64,000 nucleotides of DNA from Cranoglanis bouderius (GCA_023630585.1 CM042565.1:16140513-16204512); one strand, 5' to 3'; positions 35,835 to 48,257 are shown, counted from the stretch's first letter. Numbers and translations: made by a program. Notes: generated from the letters alone by a model not told the origin.

Positions 35835-37055
35835 TCAAGTTTTTTTATATATATCATTCCCGACTTGGAATTCCGAGTTGAATGGCCGTACCATTGCACT
35901 TTTCATTGACGGAGGATGGATTTTTCCAGCACCACGTCCTCCATGTTTGTTTTTCTCACTTGCCCTCCAACTTGTGACCTGAGTGGTGAAAAAGTTTTCT
36001 GAAAAGTTGAACTTTGTGACCACATAAAATCAGCACTCAGTATGAGGTGGGACATTGACTTTTGTCAGTATATTAATGAAATCAATTTTAGATGTTTACA
36101 CACTGACTTCTCAGGATAGAGGACAGAGGATGAGGTTTTGTGTAGAAACCAGGGTTGCCAGATTGGTCTTCCTAATATAATATAATATTATAATATAAGA
36201 TAATTATTTATAATCGTGCAATAAAACCAGTCATTGACAACAGGGTGCATTTAATATACTTTAGGGTCTAAATGTCCGACAACATAACACACCAACAAAC
36301 ACTGACTTATCGCCTGTACTGGATGTGTGGTTTATAAAAGCAAAAGCAAATGCAAAACAGTTACAGAGAAGGAAAAGCTCATAAAGTAGCCACAGTTTTA
36401 GTACTGCAGTGCGTAGCATCTCCTGTCTTCCTCTCTGGGCCTGTTCTCCTTTACCTGATTAATACATGCAATTTATACAGATATAAGTGGAAAACGAAGC
36501 GCTCCGTGTCTCCAATTTATAACACACACTGGCATAATCATGACTATATGCTATTTTAATACACCGTGCCTGGAAATTTAAACACTTGCGTGTTGTTCTC
36601 CCAATTGATTTAGCGCAAAATTAATGGCATCCAACTTCATCAAGTGCTTTTTTGTTACCGTAGCCCTTAAATTTAGCTCTAAAGCGCTGGCAAAATCCCA
36701 CGCAGAGGCTCCGTCCAGCCAACGCAGATCTGAAATAAAAATCTCCAGGACCACGAGAGGGCATTGATTAACTCTGAGCTGCTGATCTGAACCGTGGCTC
36801 TGATCTGAACGACCATTAAATATTCATGTCTGTTGTTGTGAGGGAAAATTATTATTAACTATTGCTGGGTTTGTTTGTTTGTTTTTTTCATTTTTAAATA
36901 TTAATTAATGTTATAAGTGAATAATTCCATCGTGTGATCAATTACTGTTTATTAATGTATAATTTGCCTTTATGTTGCTTATTTACAGTATTATAAGGGG
37001 AAAGATGTAATAACTGCAGTGTAAAGATTCACTGATTCATTGAATCATTCAATTG
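35835..37055. other. Unique sequence; conserved-element candidate
   Basis: No gene recognised. 36,570-36,840 is repeat-free with AATTGATTTAGCGC, AAAATTAATGGCATCC and CATTAAATATTCATG, and may be conserved non-coding DNA (texture only). Confidence 0.25.
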
Positions 37056-37059
37056 ATCT

Positions 37060-37950
37060 GAATCAGTTCTTGTGAAGGAGGTGTGGTCTCTGTATCTGTG
37101 AGTCAATGTGAAGAAGGTGTGGCCTGTGTGAACATAAAAAAAGGTGTGATCTGCGTGAAAATAAAGAAGGTGTGGCCTGTGAACATAAAGAAGGTGTGGC
37201 CTGTGTGAACATAAAAAAGGTGTGGTCTGTGAACATAAAGGAGGTGTGGCCTGTGAACATAAAGAAAGTGTTGCCTGTGAACATAAAGAAGGTGTGGCCT
37301 GTGAACATAAAGAAGGTGTGGCCTGTGAACATAAAGAAGGTGTGGCCTGTGAACATAAAGGAGGTGTGACCTATGTGAACAGAAAGGAGGTGTGGCCTGT
37401 GTGAACATAAAGAAGGTGTGGCCTGTGTGAACATAAAGGAGGTGTGGCCTATGTGAACATAAAGGAGGTGTGGCCTCTGTGAACAGAAATGAGGTGTGGG
37501 CTCTGTGTGTGTGTGATAGTTATTCTAAAGGAGGCATGGCCTCAGTGTGTGAGGCAATGTGAAAGAGGCGTGGCCTCTGTCTCTGATTAGTCATTGTACA
37601 GGAGGCGTGGCCTCTGTGTGTGAGTCATTCTAAGGGAGGTTTGGCTTCTGTGTGTGTGAGTCATTGAGTGTGCCTCTGTGTGTGTGAGCCATTCTAAATA
37701 AGGCATGGCCTCTGCCTGTGAGTCGTTTGAAAGGAGGTGTGGCCAATGTGAATGTGAAGGAGGCATGGCCTCTGTGTATTTAAATAATTATGAGGGGGTG
37801 TGGCCTGTGTGGATGTGAAGGAGGCATGGCCTCTCTATGTATTTAAGTCATTATGGGAGAGGTGTGGCCTGTGTGAATATGAAGGAGGCATGGACTGTGC
37901 GAATGTTTAGGAGGCGTGGCCTGTGTGCCTGTCAGTCAGCCCATATCACT
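37060..37950 (-). repeat. GGCCACACC-type minisatellite, 24-36 bp units
   Basis: 37,080-37,490 has units GTGAACATAAAGAAGGTGTG plus GCCT (24-27 bp), very regular at 37,230-37,360. 37,490-37,950 has longer units such as AAGGAGGCGTGGCCTCTGTG followed by TGTGAGTCATT. Read on the minus strand, all carry the GGCCACACCTYC core of the arrays at 62-4310. Confidence 0.93.
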
Positions 37951-38149
37951 TGAGCTTCCACTACTCGAAAGGTTATACTGAGGTGAACGTGATGTTTATT
38001 TAATTCAGAGCTTCCTGTTAGCCGCGATGCTATTTTTCTATTTTAACTTGCACTTTGTGGTGTGTAGGAAGACCGGTGACACTGGATGAACTAATGAAAT
38101 TTATTCGTAACATAAATTTGCTCAACGATGCCTGAGTGCTGAGTGCAGA

Positions 38150-38150
<1 letters not shown>

Positions 38151-38195
<45 letters not shown>

Positions 38196-38209
38196 GTGTG
38201 TGTGCGCGT
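38151..38209. repeat. (GT)n microsatellite
   Basis: GT run with CG interruptions near its end. Confidence 0.95.
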
Positions 38210-38553
38210 GTACGTGTAGCCTGCAGGGCCGTAACTCAATCACGAGGTGTTCGAAATGTGTGTCCCTGATCCAATCCCTGGCTTCAAAAGTTCATCAGAA
38301 AAACTATTTCATTGTCTCGCTCATTATCACATCGTCTGTCTCTGGCGTAATGAGTTTAGTCACTCCAACCGCAGAAACGCAGGTTTCACGGACGTGTCTT
38401 TATCTCTCCGGCCATGCGTCCGTCTAGCGCCCTTTTCCGAGAAGCTGCCCTCTCATTCATTCTAATTAGAGCCATTGAAATGGAATAGAAGCGGGCCTTG
38501 TTGCTGGAGAAGCCGGCGCTACTTAGCATTCAGCGAGGGGAGCTAGTTGTATT

Positions 38554-38555
<2 letters not shown>

Positions 38556-38614
<59 letters not shown>
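38556..38614. repeat. (CA)n microsatellite
   Basis: Perfect CA run. Confidence 0.98.
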
Positions 38615-38616
<2 letters not shown>

Positions 38617-39044
38617 AGGCAAGGTTTACCTGAAGCTGCTCCAGCTAATCTGCATTTATGTTGCGCCTCGTTATTTCCATATCTGTTGCTGCGAGGCGAA
38701 AGGGGAAAAAAGGGAGCTACAGTTAAATCAATCATGTTTTTCTGTCCACGCTAACAAGGTTTGCTGATTTAGAAAAAGCAGAGGAGAACAAATTCCAACA
38801 ATGTTAGTAAGCCGATATGTAGAGTGAGCAGATGGAGGGAGGAGGGAATTGAACACTATTCAATTAGCATTAGCAAACGCACGATCTGCTAGTTCATCTC
38901 CGAGTACAGTGTAGGTGAAAAAAAAACAGCTTTATTTAATATTACACTGTATATATAATGATATATATATATAAAACCTTTAAATACATATTAAATAAAT
39001 AAGTGAATCACTCAGGTTTATACTTAATTTTACAGTAGCGAACA

Positions 39045-39112
39045 AAAGCTAACTAGCAAATGACAAATGATTAGCAAGTGAAAGCTAACTAGCAAATGAC
39101 AAATGATTAGCA
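39045..39112. repeat. Exact 36-bp tandem duplication
   Basis: AAAGCTAACTAGCAAATGAC followed by AAATGATTAGCA occurs twice at a spacing of 36 bp. Confidence 0.95.
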
Positions 39113-39199
39113 GGAGCGCAGTAGTTGGTGAAGCCACCTCCCTGAAATGAGGTCTTGCAGGTTGTGATGTCTGAGTTTTGGTAGATCGTAACACATTGT

Positions 39200-39201
<2 letters not shown>

Positions 39202-39259
<58 letters not shown>
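39202..39259. repeat. (AC)n microsatellite
   Basis: Perfect AC run followed by a short CT run. Confidence 0.98.
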
Positions 39260-39262
<3 letters not shown>

Positions 39263-39397
39263 CGCTCTCTCTCTGCATAGTGAAAGACTTGTTATATTTA
39301 TTTTTTCAGGAATTGCTCATTTTGCTTTCAATACAATGAGGTATAATCATTAAACTCCTCCATTTCTCTGCTGTAATACACACTTCAGGAGGTCTTT

Positions 39398-39398
<1 letters not shown>

Positions 39399-39461
<63 letters not shown>
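39399..39461. repeat. (GT)n microsatellite
   Basis: Perfect GT run. Confidence 0.98.
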
Positions 39462-39464
<3 letters not shown>

Positions 39465-39714
39465 AATGATGTTACTCTCTGCTCAGATCAAAGAATGTTT
39501 ACCGCATGGTATTTCACACTTATATTATTTGAATAATTTTAATACTTTCATATTATTAATAATAATTATATAATAATTTAATATTAATAATGTAATTATT
39601 TATATTACCACTCATAAGTGATATTATTTTGTTCTTTTGTTTGTTTTTATTTACTTTACCGTTTAAACTCTTTTTTTATTGCCTTGTATTATTTATACCA
39701 AAAAAAAGCACATT

Positions 39715-39755
39715 ATGTTATATTATATTATATTATATTATATTATATTATATTC
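39715..39755. repeat. (TATTA)n pentanucleotide repeat
   Basis: About eight TATTA units. Confidence 0.95.
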
Positions 39756-39768
39756 GTTATCGTTTCTA

Positions 39769-39774
<6 letters not shown>

Positions 39775-39819
<45 letters not shown>
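39775..39819. repeat. (CA)n microsatellite
   Basis: Perfect CA run, 20 bp after the TATTA repeat. Confidence 0.98.
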
Positions 39820-39821
<2 letters not shown>

Positions 39822-39883
39822 GGGAAAACATCTGCAACTCAACACCAGACACAACACACCTTGGAGCTCTGTGAGAAAACACA

Positions 39884-39891
<8 letters not shown>

Positions 39892-39979
<88 letters not shown>
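39892..39979. repeat. (CA)44 microsatellite
   Basis: Perfect CA run of 88 bp, preceded by CTCTCT. Confidence 0.98.
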
Positions 39980-39980
<1 letters not shown>

Positions 39981-39984
39981 CGAG

Positions 39985-40700
39985 CTCCCCACAGCCATCT
40001 GTTAAAGCAGACTGATTTCAGAGAACACAACAGCACGTACAGCGGGGTTTACGCTAATTAACATTAATGTTGTTCTTTTTTTTGTTTCCTTAAAAATGAA
40101 TAAAGTCCTGGATGATGTAATATTGAGCTCAGAATGCACATGATCCCAAACTAGTCAGCACTCCAACACCAACAGTTTTCCGATACACACGTTAATGAGG
40201 GCGAAAAATGAAAAACATTTACAAATAATCAGCTTCAACACGTTCAGGACTAAAATATTTCTAATTAGTGTAAAAAAAAAAAAGACATCTCTGTGCTGGG
40301 ATTAAGTGAGCTGAGCTTCTCAGACTTCTAGAGATGATGTTATACAATTATTATTTTGTCATTATAGTTATCATCTATGTAAATGAACTGGATTCTAAAA
40401 TAACACCAGTCTCTTATAGTTGCTCGTTTCCTCATTTAAAGCTCAGCTGCTTAAAAACAAGCGGCAATTTGATTATTTTTCATAAATTATAAAATGTCAA
40501 GCACCCGATTATTTTTCCTAATGATGTCTCTGTACTATTTGGTCTTTTTTTTTTTTTTTTGTCCAAACACATGCCTTACATATGTGTAATTGAACATAAA
40601 GAAATGTATTATTTAAAATAATAATAATAATAATTGAAAATATCCTATGAAATCCCAGTCCTACAGCACACTTTTAATTTACAGCTGGGATCATAAGTGA
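39985..40700. other. Unique AT-rich sequence
   Basis: Nothing recognised apart from short homopolymers and an ATA run at 40,618-40,634. Confidence 0.3.
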
Positions 40701-40705
40701 ATCTG

Positions 40706-40706
<1 letters not shown>

Positions 40707-40798
<92 letters not shown>
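40707..40798. repeat. (TA)46 microsatellite
   Basis: Perfect TA run of 92 bp, self-complementary and able to extrude as a cruciform. Confidence 0.98.
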
Positions 40799-40800
<2 letters not shown>

Positions 40801-40904
40801 CATCCAAACATCTGTTTACATTATATCCATTTTATGGAGCATAAATGATTTTATTGTTTAAAAAAAATAAATTTAAATCAATAAATAATCACTATTACTA
40901 CTAC

Positions 40905-40931
40905 TATTACTTCTACTACTACTACTACTAC

Positions 40932-40966
<35 letters not shown>

Positions 40967-40968
40967 TT
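40905..40968. repeat. (CTA)n(ATA)n compound repeat
   Basis: ACTACT units pass into AATAAT units. Confidence 0.9.
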
Positions 40969-41097
40969 TAAATGTTAATAAACTTTGTAACACTATTGGT
41001 CATTTTTAAAGTCTCAAAACACATCTTTTTTAAATGTATTTATTTATATTACATATTTACATTACATATTTATTTATTTATAGTTAGTTAAAAATAA

Positions 41098-41098
<1 letters not shown>

Positions 41099-41137
<39 letters not shown>

Positions 41138-41138
41138 C
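41099..41138. repeat. (GTTA)n tetranucleotide repeat
   Basis: About ten TTAG/GTTA units. Confidence 0.95.
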
Positions 41139-41334
41139 AGCTTCAATGTGGTGTCTGGCTTCAAAAAGTTTTTATTCCCTTGAAGATAACAAAGAGAAAA
41201 CGCCAGAATGAGCTGCACTTCCCCGCTCCACCACACGGGGGCAGAGAAACTCATTAAGATGGGGAAAAACAGTGCTGACCTGAGATCAGAGTTTGTGTGC
41301 TTGATTAATTCAGTTACAGATCATGAGTCAGTGA

Positions 41335-41418
41335 TATTTACAGCTCTTTTAGACCAGAACGTTGTGAGTTTAATCCCCAGGGCTGCCAGAAATGTTGTGG
41401 GAAAACCCACTGAGAGCA
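41335..41418 (+). mobile_element. Left part of a dispersed element split by a repeat
   Basis: GTTGTGAGTTTAATCCCCAG (B-box-like) followed by GGCTGCCAGAAATG matches the middle of the common fish element whose head is seen at 26,622-26,672. The element breaks off into the GAAA tract; its tail is at 42,617-42,660. Confidence 0.6.
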
Positions 41419-41465
<47 letters not shown>

Positions 41466-41574
41466 GAAGGAAGGAAGGAAGGAAGGAAGGAAGGAAGGAA
41501 GAAAGGAAGGAAGGAAGGAAGGAAGGAAGGAAAAAAGAAAGAAAGAAAGAAAGAAAGAAAGGAGGAAGGAAGGA

Positions 41575-41634
<60 letters not shown>

Positions 41635-42546
41635 CAGAAGGAAAGAAAGAAAGAAGGAAGGAAAGAAGAAAAAGAAGAAGGAAAGAAAGAAAGAGAAGAA
41701 AGAATGAAGAAAGAAGAAGAGGAAGGAAGGAAGGAAAGAAAGAAAGACAGAAGGAAAGAAAGGAAGGAAGGAAGGAAGAAAGAAAGAAGAAGGAAGGAAG
41801 AAAGAATGAAAGAAAGAAAAGGAAAAAAGGAAAGAATGAAGGAAGGAAGAAGGAAGTTGAAGAAGAAAGAAGGTTAAGGAAAAGAAAGAATGGTTGGAAG
41901 GAAATGGTTGAAAGAAATGAAGGAAGAAAGAAGGAAAGAAAGAATGAAGAAGAAGGAAGGAAAGAAAGAGAAGAAGGAAAGAAAGAATGGTTGTTTGTTG
42001 GAAGGAAGAAGAAAGAAAAGAAGAAGAAAGAAAGAAGAAAGAAAGAAAGGAGAAGAAGGAAAGGAAGGAAGAAAAAGAAGAAAGAAAGAAGAAAGAATGG
42101 AAAGAAGGTTGTTGAAGGAAGAAGAAAGAAAGAAAGAAAGAAGAAAGAAAGAAAGAAAGAAAGAAAGGAAAGAAAGAAGGAAGGGAGGAAGGAAGGAAGG
42201 AAAGAAAGAAAGAAAGAAAGAAAGAAAGAAGAAAGAAAGAAGGAAGGAGGAAGGAAGGAAGGAAGAGAAAGAAGGAAAGACAGAAGGAAAGAAAGAAAGA
42301 AGGAAAGAAAGAAGGAAGGGAGGAAAGAAAGAAAGACAGAAGGAAAGAAAGAAAGACAGAAGGAAAGAAGGAAAGAAGGAAGGAAGGAAGGAAGGAAGGA
42401 AGGAAGAAAGAAAGACAGAAGGAAAGAAGGAAGGAAGGAAGGAAGAAAGAAAGAAAGACAGAAGGAAAGAAAGAAAGAAAGACAGAAGGAAAGAAAGAAA
42501 GAAGGAAAGAAAGAAGGAAGGGAGGAAGGAAGGAAGGAAAGAAACA

Positions 42547-42614
<68 letters not shown>

Positions 42615-42616
42615 AA
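41419..42616 (+). repeat. 1.2-kb (GAAA)/(GGAA) polypurine tract
   Basis: Nearly 1200 bp with almost only A and G on the plus strand: pure GAAA blocks (41,419-41,463; 41,573-41,632; 42,545-42,616) alternate with GGAA blocks and AAGAAGAA or GACAGAAG variants. Open frames across it (Lys-Glu-Arg repeats one way, Phe-Leu-Ser the other) are artefacts. Confidence 0.98.
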
Positions 42617-42665
42617 ATTGATCTGCAACCACTAGACTGGATAAAAACATCTGCCAGAAAAACAA
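42617..42665 (+). mobile_element. Right part of the split dispersed element
   Basis: ACTAGACTGGATAAAAACAT followed by CTGCCAGAAA resembles the common element tail CTGGATAAGGGCRTCTGCCA. Together with 41,335-41,418 it brackets the polypurine tract. Confidence 0.55.
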
Positions 42666-42698
42666 ATCAAATGAAGTGTTAAAGTCCTAAAAACCTTC

Positions 42699-42772
42699 TT
42701 CTTCTTCTTCTTCTTCTTCTTCTTCTTCTTCTTCTTCTTCTTCTTCTTCTTCTCCTCCTCCTCCTCCTCCTC
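42699..42772. repeat. (TTC)n(TCC)n microsatellite
   Basis: TTC units pass into TCC units. The purine strand is opposite to that of the neighbouring GAAA tract. Confidence 0.97.
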
Positions 42773-42779
42773 TGAGAGA

Positions 42780-44794
42780 CATGCTCTGGTCCCAGTCTTT
42801 GCAGCAGCAACACTCTTGGTATTGTTCACACACTCCTTGCATATCTCATGTACAGCCAGAAGATTTATTAAAAGCGACACTCACTCATTCACCCATCCCT
42901 GTCCCTCAGGTTTCCAACTTCGACTGTGAAACGTTTAGCGATTTCACGCTCAGTGATGTTAAGCTCTCTTTACGACTTCCTCTGTCGTCGTGATTGTTGT
43001 CATGAGCTGCATCTCAAATCAAAGACCTTATTTCAATAACCTCGATAGGAAACCCGGTTAGTGTTAGTATTTAATAACCATCTAGAATAGTGCATAAGTG
43101 TGCAATTTGAGACACAACGTTAGTTTGTTTAGCGGAGGTACAGTAGATGGACGGGGAAACTATACTAGTGCAGCGTGTCAGGATCGTGAAAAAGACAAAA
43201 TAATACGTACACTATTCCTTTAAACGTGGCGGGATTAAATGTGACATTTCAAAATACTAGCGTGCAAAATCCATTCAAATCAATTGAATTCAGCTGAATA
43301 AAACAAATAAGGAGATTTCTCTCGTGACTCCATTTGTAAACCAAGCGACCCCACACCTAGTTCAGGAACCCGTGCCTTAGCATGTGAGTAGCGGGTAAAT
43401 ACGATCAGGACCCCAGCTGGGAGTGTATGTTTATGTTTCAATAAAACATGGAGATTTCTCCGAGTAAAATAAAGGCGGGATGATAATCGCCCCCTCTTTG
43501 TGTCGTGGGTTTTGGTCTCTGTCTGCACTCCCAGGCCTTTCCAGCGCTCTATCTTCGTGTGAAACAGGAGAACCGTCACTCACAGCCGTACTGAGATCTC
43601 TGCTTCGTGTCTCGAAGCCTCCAGAGGAATCTTTAATCTGAAGCCGTAACCGCCAGATCGCATTCTGACATTCTGTCTAACTTTATTTATTCAGATAAAA
43701 AGTTTATCTCATTTTTTTTTTTTTTTTCCTCCCACCAGGACACGGCAGGACTATCTGAGGCTCGAGGTCACGTCTCGGGAATGACACGCAGGATCGTTCT
43801 GTCCGGTGTGACGGAGAAAAGCTGCACAACGCCAACACGAGATCATCAAGGGTTCAGAGAAAAAAATGCAATGTAGAAAAATGTTTCAGTTAAGAGCAAC
43901 GTACTCGTTCAGCCAAGGCGTTTTTGGTGTCTGAAGTTTGTTTCTTCATTTTTGTGACAAAGTTACGAGGCTAACGTGAATGTAGCATTTAAATCAAATA
44001 AATAAATAAATAAATAAATATGAGTGTGAATTAATGTATTAAAATTTGTATTTTTCTGTATGTCATTTGTATTCGAAGGTGCAATGTTTAATGTATTTTT
44101 TTTTTTATTATTATTATTAATATTATTTAAATATTTCATTTGTTTTATACATGGCTTCTTTGTTTTCCATTGCTATGGAATTCATCCTAAAACTTAAAAC
44201 ATACGAGTCTGCTTCATTTTTTATCGGACATGATAACGTAGAAAGTTTTCCCAATTCTAAACTGGTGACCATACGTAAGTCTCCATGACCTGTTAGCTAC
44301 GGTAGCCTTTTATGGCCAAACCACTCCTGTGTTGCTGTCTTTTATGCAAATGAATCAAATGAATCGTTTATTAAATGATTCATTTGATAAATAATGCATT
44401 TAATAAATGATTCAAAGCAGTCAAATGATTCAACAAATACGATCTCAATATAGTTTCATAATGACATTTCACAGGAAATGCAGAAATGACCACACCGACT
44501 CCTTTTCGGTTCGTTTAATTTGAATCGGATGCTTTATGAGCATAAAGAAATCCAAAAAATAAAAATAAAAAAAACACAGATAAAGCGTAACATTTGGTGC
44601 TAGTCTGTGCGCTGAGATCACGAGCGTTTCCTAAAACTCGGCTGGTTTACTGGCTCGAAAGGAAGGAGAGAATACAAAATACACAGGTTTGAGTCGATAT
44701 CAGAACAAAACAAAACAAAAAACATCCAGACACATTAAAAGTTCTGTCGATATTAAAGAGGAATTCCTCCAGTATTGCACGAAGGCTCGAAGTG

Positions 44795-44849
<55 letters not shown>

Positions 44850-45455
44850 TTTAAGGATCATTATAGTGAAAAATCACACAATTTCCTACACAGTTTCCTC
44901 ACATGGCAAATGTAGACCATCAGCCGAGACATTTTTGATGACTGACTGCTCTCTTCCCCCCTGAATGTAATGGATGATAATGGATCATTTTAACCATTAT
45001 TTAAAAAACTATTTTAAAAACTAATATTACACAGCTTAACAATTACGTCTAAATCACGTAAATGATGATATATGGGTTTGTTAGGTGGAACAGTCTTCTA
45101 TTACAGGTCGGTAGACTAATCTTTGGCGTAAAGGAGTAAGACCTGTGTAAGATTTTTCACTGAATTGTTCCTTTAAGTGTCTATAACACCCTCTTTATCA
45201 CACTCTCTTAATCAGTTTGAATTACTCAGTGAAGGCCATAACTACAACATAACATTATAAAGCATTCATAAAGCATTATACACCCTTATAATTATTTATG
45301 AAAATGCACTACACTGTATATAGCATTTGTTTATTATAATTGTTTAGTTTTTAACACATTATATAGTTTAAATATTTATAACTGTTATTCTTCGTTCATT
45401 GCTTTATGTGTTTTAATAACATGAGGTAATTGTGTGAAAAGTAATGTGATAAATG
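42780..45455. other. Mostly unique sequence
   Basis: No gene recognised. A TA run lies at 44,799-44,846, a T-run at 43,711-43,726 and TAAA units at 43,998-44,020. 43,280-43,680 is GC-balanced with no repeat seen. Confidence 0.3.
44799..44846. repeat. (TA)n microsatellite
   Basis: Perfect TA run of about 48 bp. Confidence 0.97.
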
Positions 45456-45459
45456 CAGC

Positions 45460-46050
45460 AGGTTCAGAAGGTGTCGATTCATTTCCTCTAACAGCAGCTC
45501 CGACAGTAGGTTTGTTCTAACACCTTATCGTTTCCATGGTAACAGCTCGTTCACAGGGTCCACTTTTACAGATTTTTAAAAATTTGCTGATTTCGTTTGA
45601 TTGAGGAGACGTTTATTTAACATTTATGGAAGGAGTCTCCAGTGTCAGTGGCTGTGTGACAGTCAGAAGTGAAGCTGTAACTTTCAGAACAGTGGAGTTC
45701 ACGTTTTTTTTTTTTTTTTGCGGTTTCTCGGTAACGTGACAAGCTGCTTTTTTTGATGTTGTTGTTGTTTTTTGTTTTTTTGTCTTATTAACTGCAGTAA
45801 AGAAAAATTAAAAGAAAAAAGAGAGGCCGGTGAGGGAACGACTGTTTATAACACTGCTATAACGTAGGTGATAAATAACAGGATGTTATGTGCAATATGT
45901 AAATGTAACTATAAAAGGATAAAAAAAAATTTTTTTTAAATACCAGTCAGTTTCTAGTAAGTAAAAATGTGTCATTTCTCTAGTATAAGAGGAATATTTA
46001 TTATTCTCCTATAAAAGCACGGCACAGAGTGTTTTATTGTTACTCTATGT
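45460..46050 (+). repeat. ~610-bp interspersed repeat, near full copy
   Basis: Uninterrupted copy: TCGATTCATTTCCTCTAACA, CGTTTCCATGGTAACAGC, GACGTTTATTTAACATTTAT, GGAAGGAGTCTCCAGTGTCA, GCGGTTTCTCGGTAACGTGA, ACTATAAAAGGATAAAA, AGTATAAGAGGAATATTTAT and TTTTATTGTTACTC. It shows that the 346 bp at 7432-7777 are an insertion. Confidence 0.8.
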
Positions 46051-46054
46051 GTAA

Positions 46055-47213
46055 TAAATAATTACAGTACGTATAATCCCTTATAAATGTATTATAACAT
46101 GTTATGAATGTTTATAGCTGGCCTTCACAGAAAGTCTTATCTTCATCTAGATTCACATGAAATTGATTCTTTTCTAAAAAAAATAATAATAATAATAATA
46201 ATAAGCTACATGGTGTAAGGATCGAGGTTTGAGTGATTGAATTTCTTTCTCTTACACACACAGAGGAGGTCTGAGTCGCAAAAACAACAAATTTATATTT
46301 TATCATTTACAAAATGTCACAAATGAAGTAGAATTTTATACAAATTTTCTTTTTTTACAAAAATAAATCTGATAAAACGACACACGAACAGGATAGTCAC
46401 GACTTAGCAACTTTTTTTTTTCTTTTTTTTTTTTAAAAAATCAGCTAAATCGTGTACTTTTAAATAAATTGAATTTTTTTGATGAACTAAAATCAGTTTT
46501 TGGTTCTCACACCCCTCCGTGACGTGTCCGTGAGCTGAAAACACACACATTTCTGATTCCTTACTGCACACATCAGGGTTATTGCTGTTATATTTGTTTT
46601 AAAAAATTTACGAGGTCACTTAAAAAAAAAAAAAAATTTTTAAAAAAGCAACACGAAACAGAAAGAGACATTTTACATTTATACACAGTTTATAAAGGGT
46701 TCACTGATGCGGTCTGACCGCTAACACACACCTATGTCACAAAGACTTTTCTTTTAACCAGCTGTAACGCTATAACAGGAAGATAAACATACAAATCGTA
46801 GATTTAGTACAAAATACTGAGTTAGCTCTTACAGTCACCTGCCAGTTCATTACACGTGTTAGCTACACATTTTGTAGATAATAAACTGGCAAATGATTTT
46901 GTATTTATTTGTTTGTTTGGTGGTTCGGAAAGTTTTAAATAAAAAAAATAAAAAAAATCTATAAAAGTCCGAGTCCACTACCGAAGATCTGATGATATAT
47001 CCAAAAGTCATGTTATTAATGACTACAATTAAGATGACAATTACAAATTAAGAGTGTAGACGTGTCACAGAGACAGTGAAACGCATCGTGTGCGATTATA
47101 TTATCTACTGCAGTCTGTTTGCGTTAGTAAACCACGATCTTGGGCTTAAATACACCAGAAATCATGTTTCTGTTACACAGTATATGGAGAATGACAGAGA
47201 GAAAAGGAGAAAG

Positions 47214-47247
<34 letters not shown>

Positions 47248-47435
47248 TAAAAATTAAATTAGAAAGAGAGAAAGAATTAAACAAAGAGATACAAGGAGGA
47301 GAGAAAGTGTGACATCACCAGCAGTGGAATTGAAACTTACAGACATTTTGTCTGTCGGTAAATGTAACATTTTTAAATGTTTTAAAAAATTATTTTAAAA
47401 AATTGTTTGAAAATATAGATTTTTTAAAATATATA

Positions 47436-47479
<44 letters not shown>

Positions 47480-47886
47480 CAAAAAAAATTATTATTGTTG
47501 TAAAGACATTTTTAAAAAGAATTTTTCAGACAAATGTAAAAAAAAAAAAAATTAATAAGTAAATAAAATAAGTTAATGCCCGTGTATATAAATTTATTTC
47601 TAAATTAATTATGCATTTATTATTATTATTATTTTTTTCTAATTAAAATTGAATTGTTTCCCTGAAATAAGTGTGGCATAAAGTTCATGAGAAGCAGTGA
47701 GGAGATGTTTTGGGAAGTTAATGAGGAAAGCTTAGTTAGGAAAACTGTTCAGATTTTAAAAAAAATAAAAAATAAAAAAAATTACAAAATTACTATTACA
47801 AATTAATAGTAAAAATAATAACAATAAAAATGAACCAGTGTCCAGGGGGTGTACAAACTTACAAACTGTTCTGGTTAATATAAGTT

Positions 47887-47931
<45 letters not shown>

Positions 47932-47935
47932 TATT
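46055..47935. other. AT-rich sequence without recognised genes
   Basis: T-run at 47,214-47,240 and TA runs at 47,440-47,474 and 47,891-47,928. Many A/T homopolymers. No transposon end seen. Confidence 0.3.
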
Positions 47936-48026
47936 TTATCTGATGATCAGTAGAATCTTGGTGGAGGACTCAGACTTTTCCAGTACAGTAATGTCACAGT
48001 AATGTCCAAACACAACCACGTCGTTC
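47936..48026 (-). other. Possible terminal exon of unknown identity
   Basis: On the minus strand a good acceptor (TTCTCTCTGCAG) opens a frame that runs 29 codons to a TAA, with peptide NDVVVFGHYCDITVLEKSES at its start. This needs a phase-2 intron upstream. With a phase-1 intron, as in eng, another frame stays open for 25 codons (TTWLCLDITVTLLYW...). I recognise neither peptide. The site lies just past the likely eng poly(A) site, so it may be chance. Confidence 0.22.
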
Positions 48027-48059
48027 CTGCAGAGAGAATACCATTCATCAGAAATGACG

Positions 48060-48226
48060 CGACACGACTAACTGGAGCTACTTTATTTTTACTTCTGTCT
48101 GTACTCTAAATAAATGAAGAGGTAGCCTTTTCCCAAACGTGTCCTCAGAGGCTGGAGAGGCAGGAATTTTTTATATAGTGGATAAAAACATGAAAGTGAT
48201 GGCTCTTTATCAACTGCGATTGTATC

Positions 48227-48257
<31 letters not shown>

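Noticed and set aside
37060..37500. Regular 24-27 bp units that could suggest a CRISPR array
   Set aside because: The units are head-to-tail with no unique spacers, and the genome is vertebrate.
41208..42635. 475-codon Lys/Glu/Arg frame and its 435-codon Phe/Leu/Ser partner on the other strand
   Set aside because: Pure product of the GAAA/GGAA tract, which has almost no stop codons in either direction. No domain before or after it.
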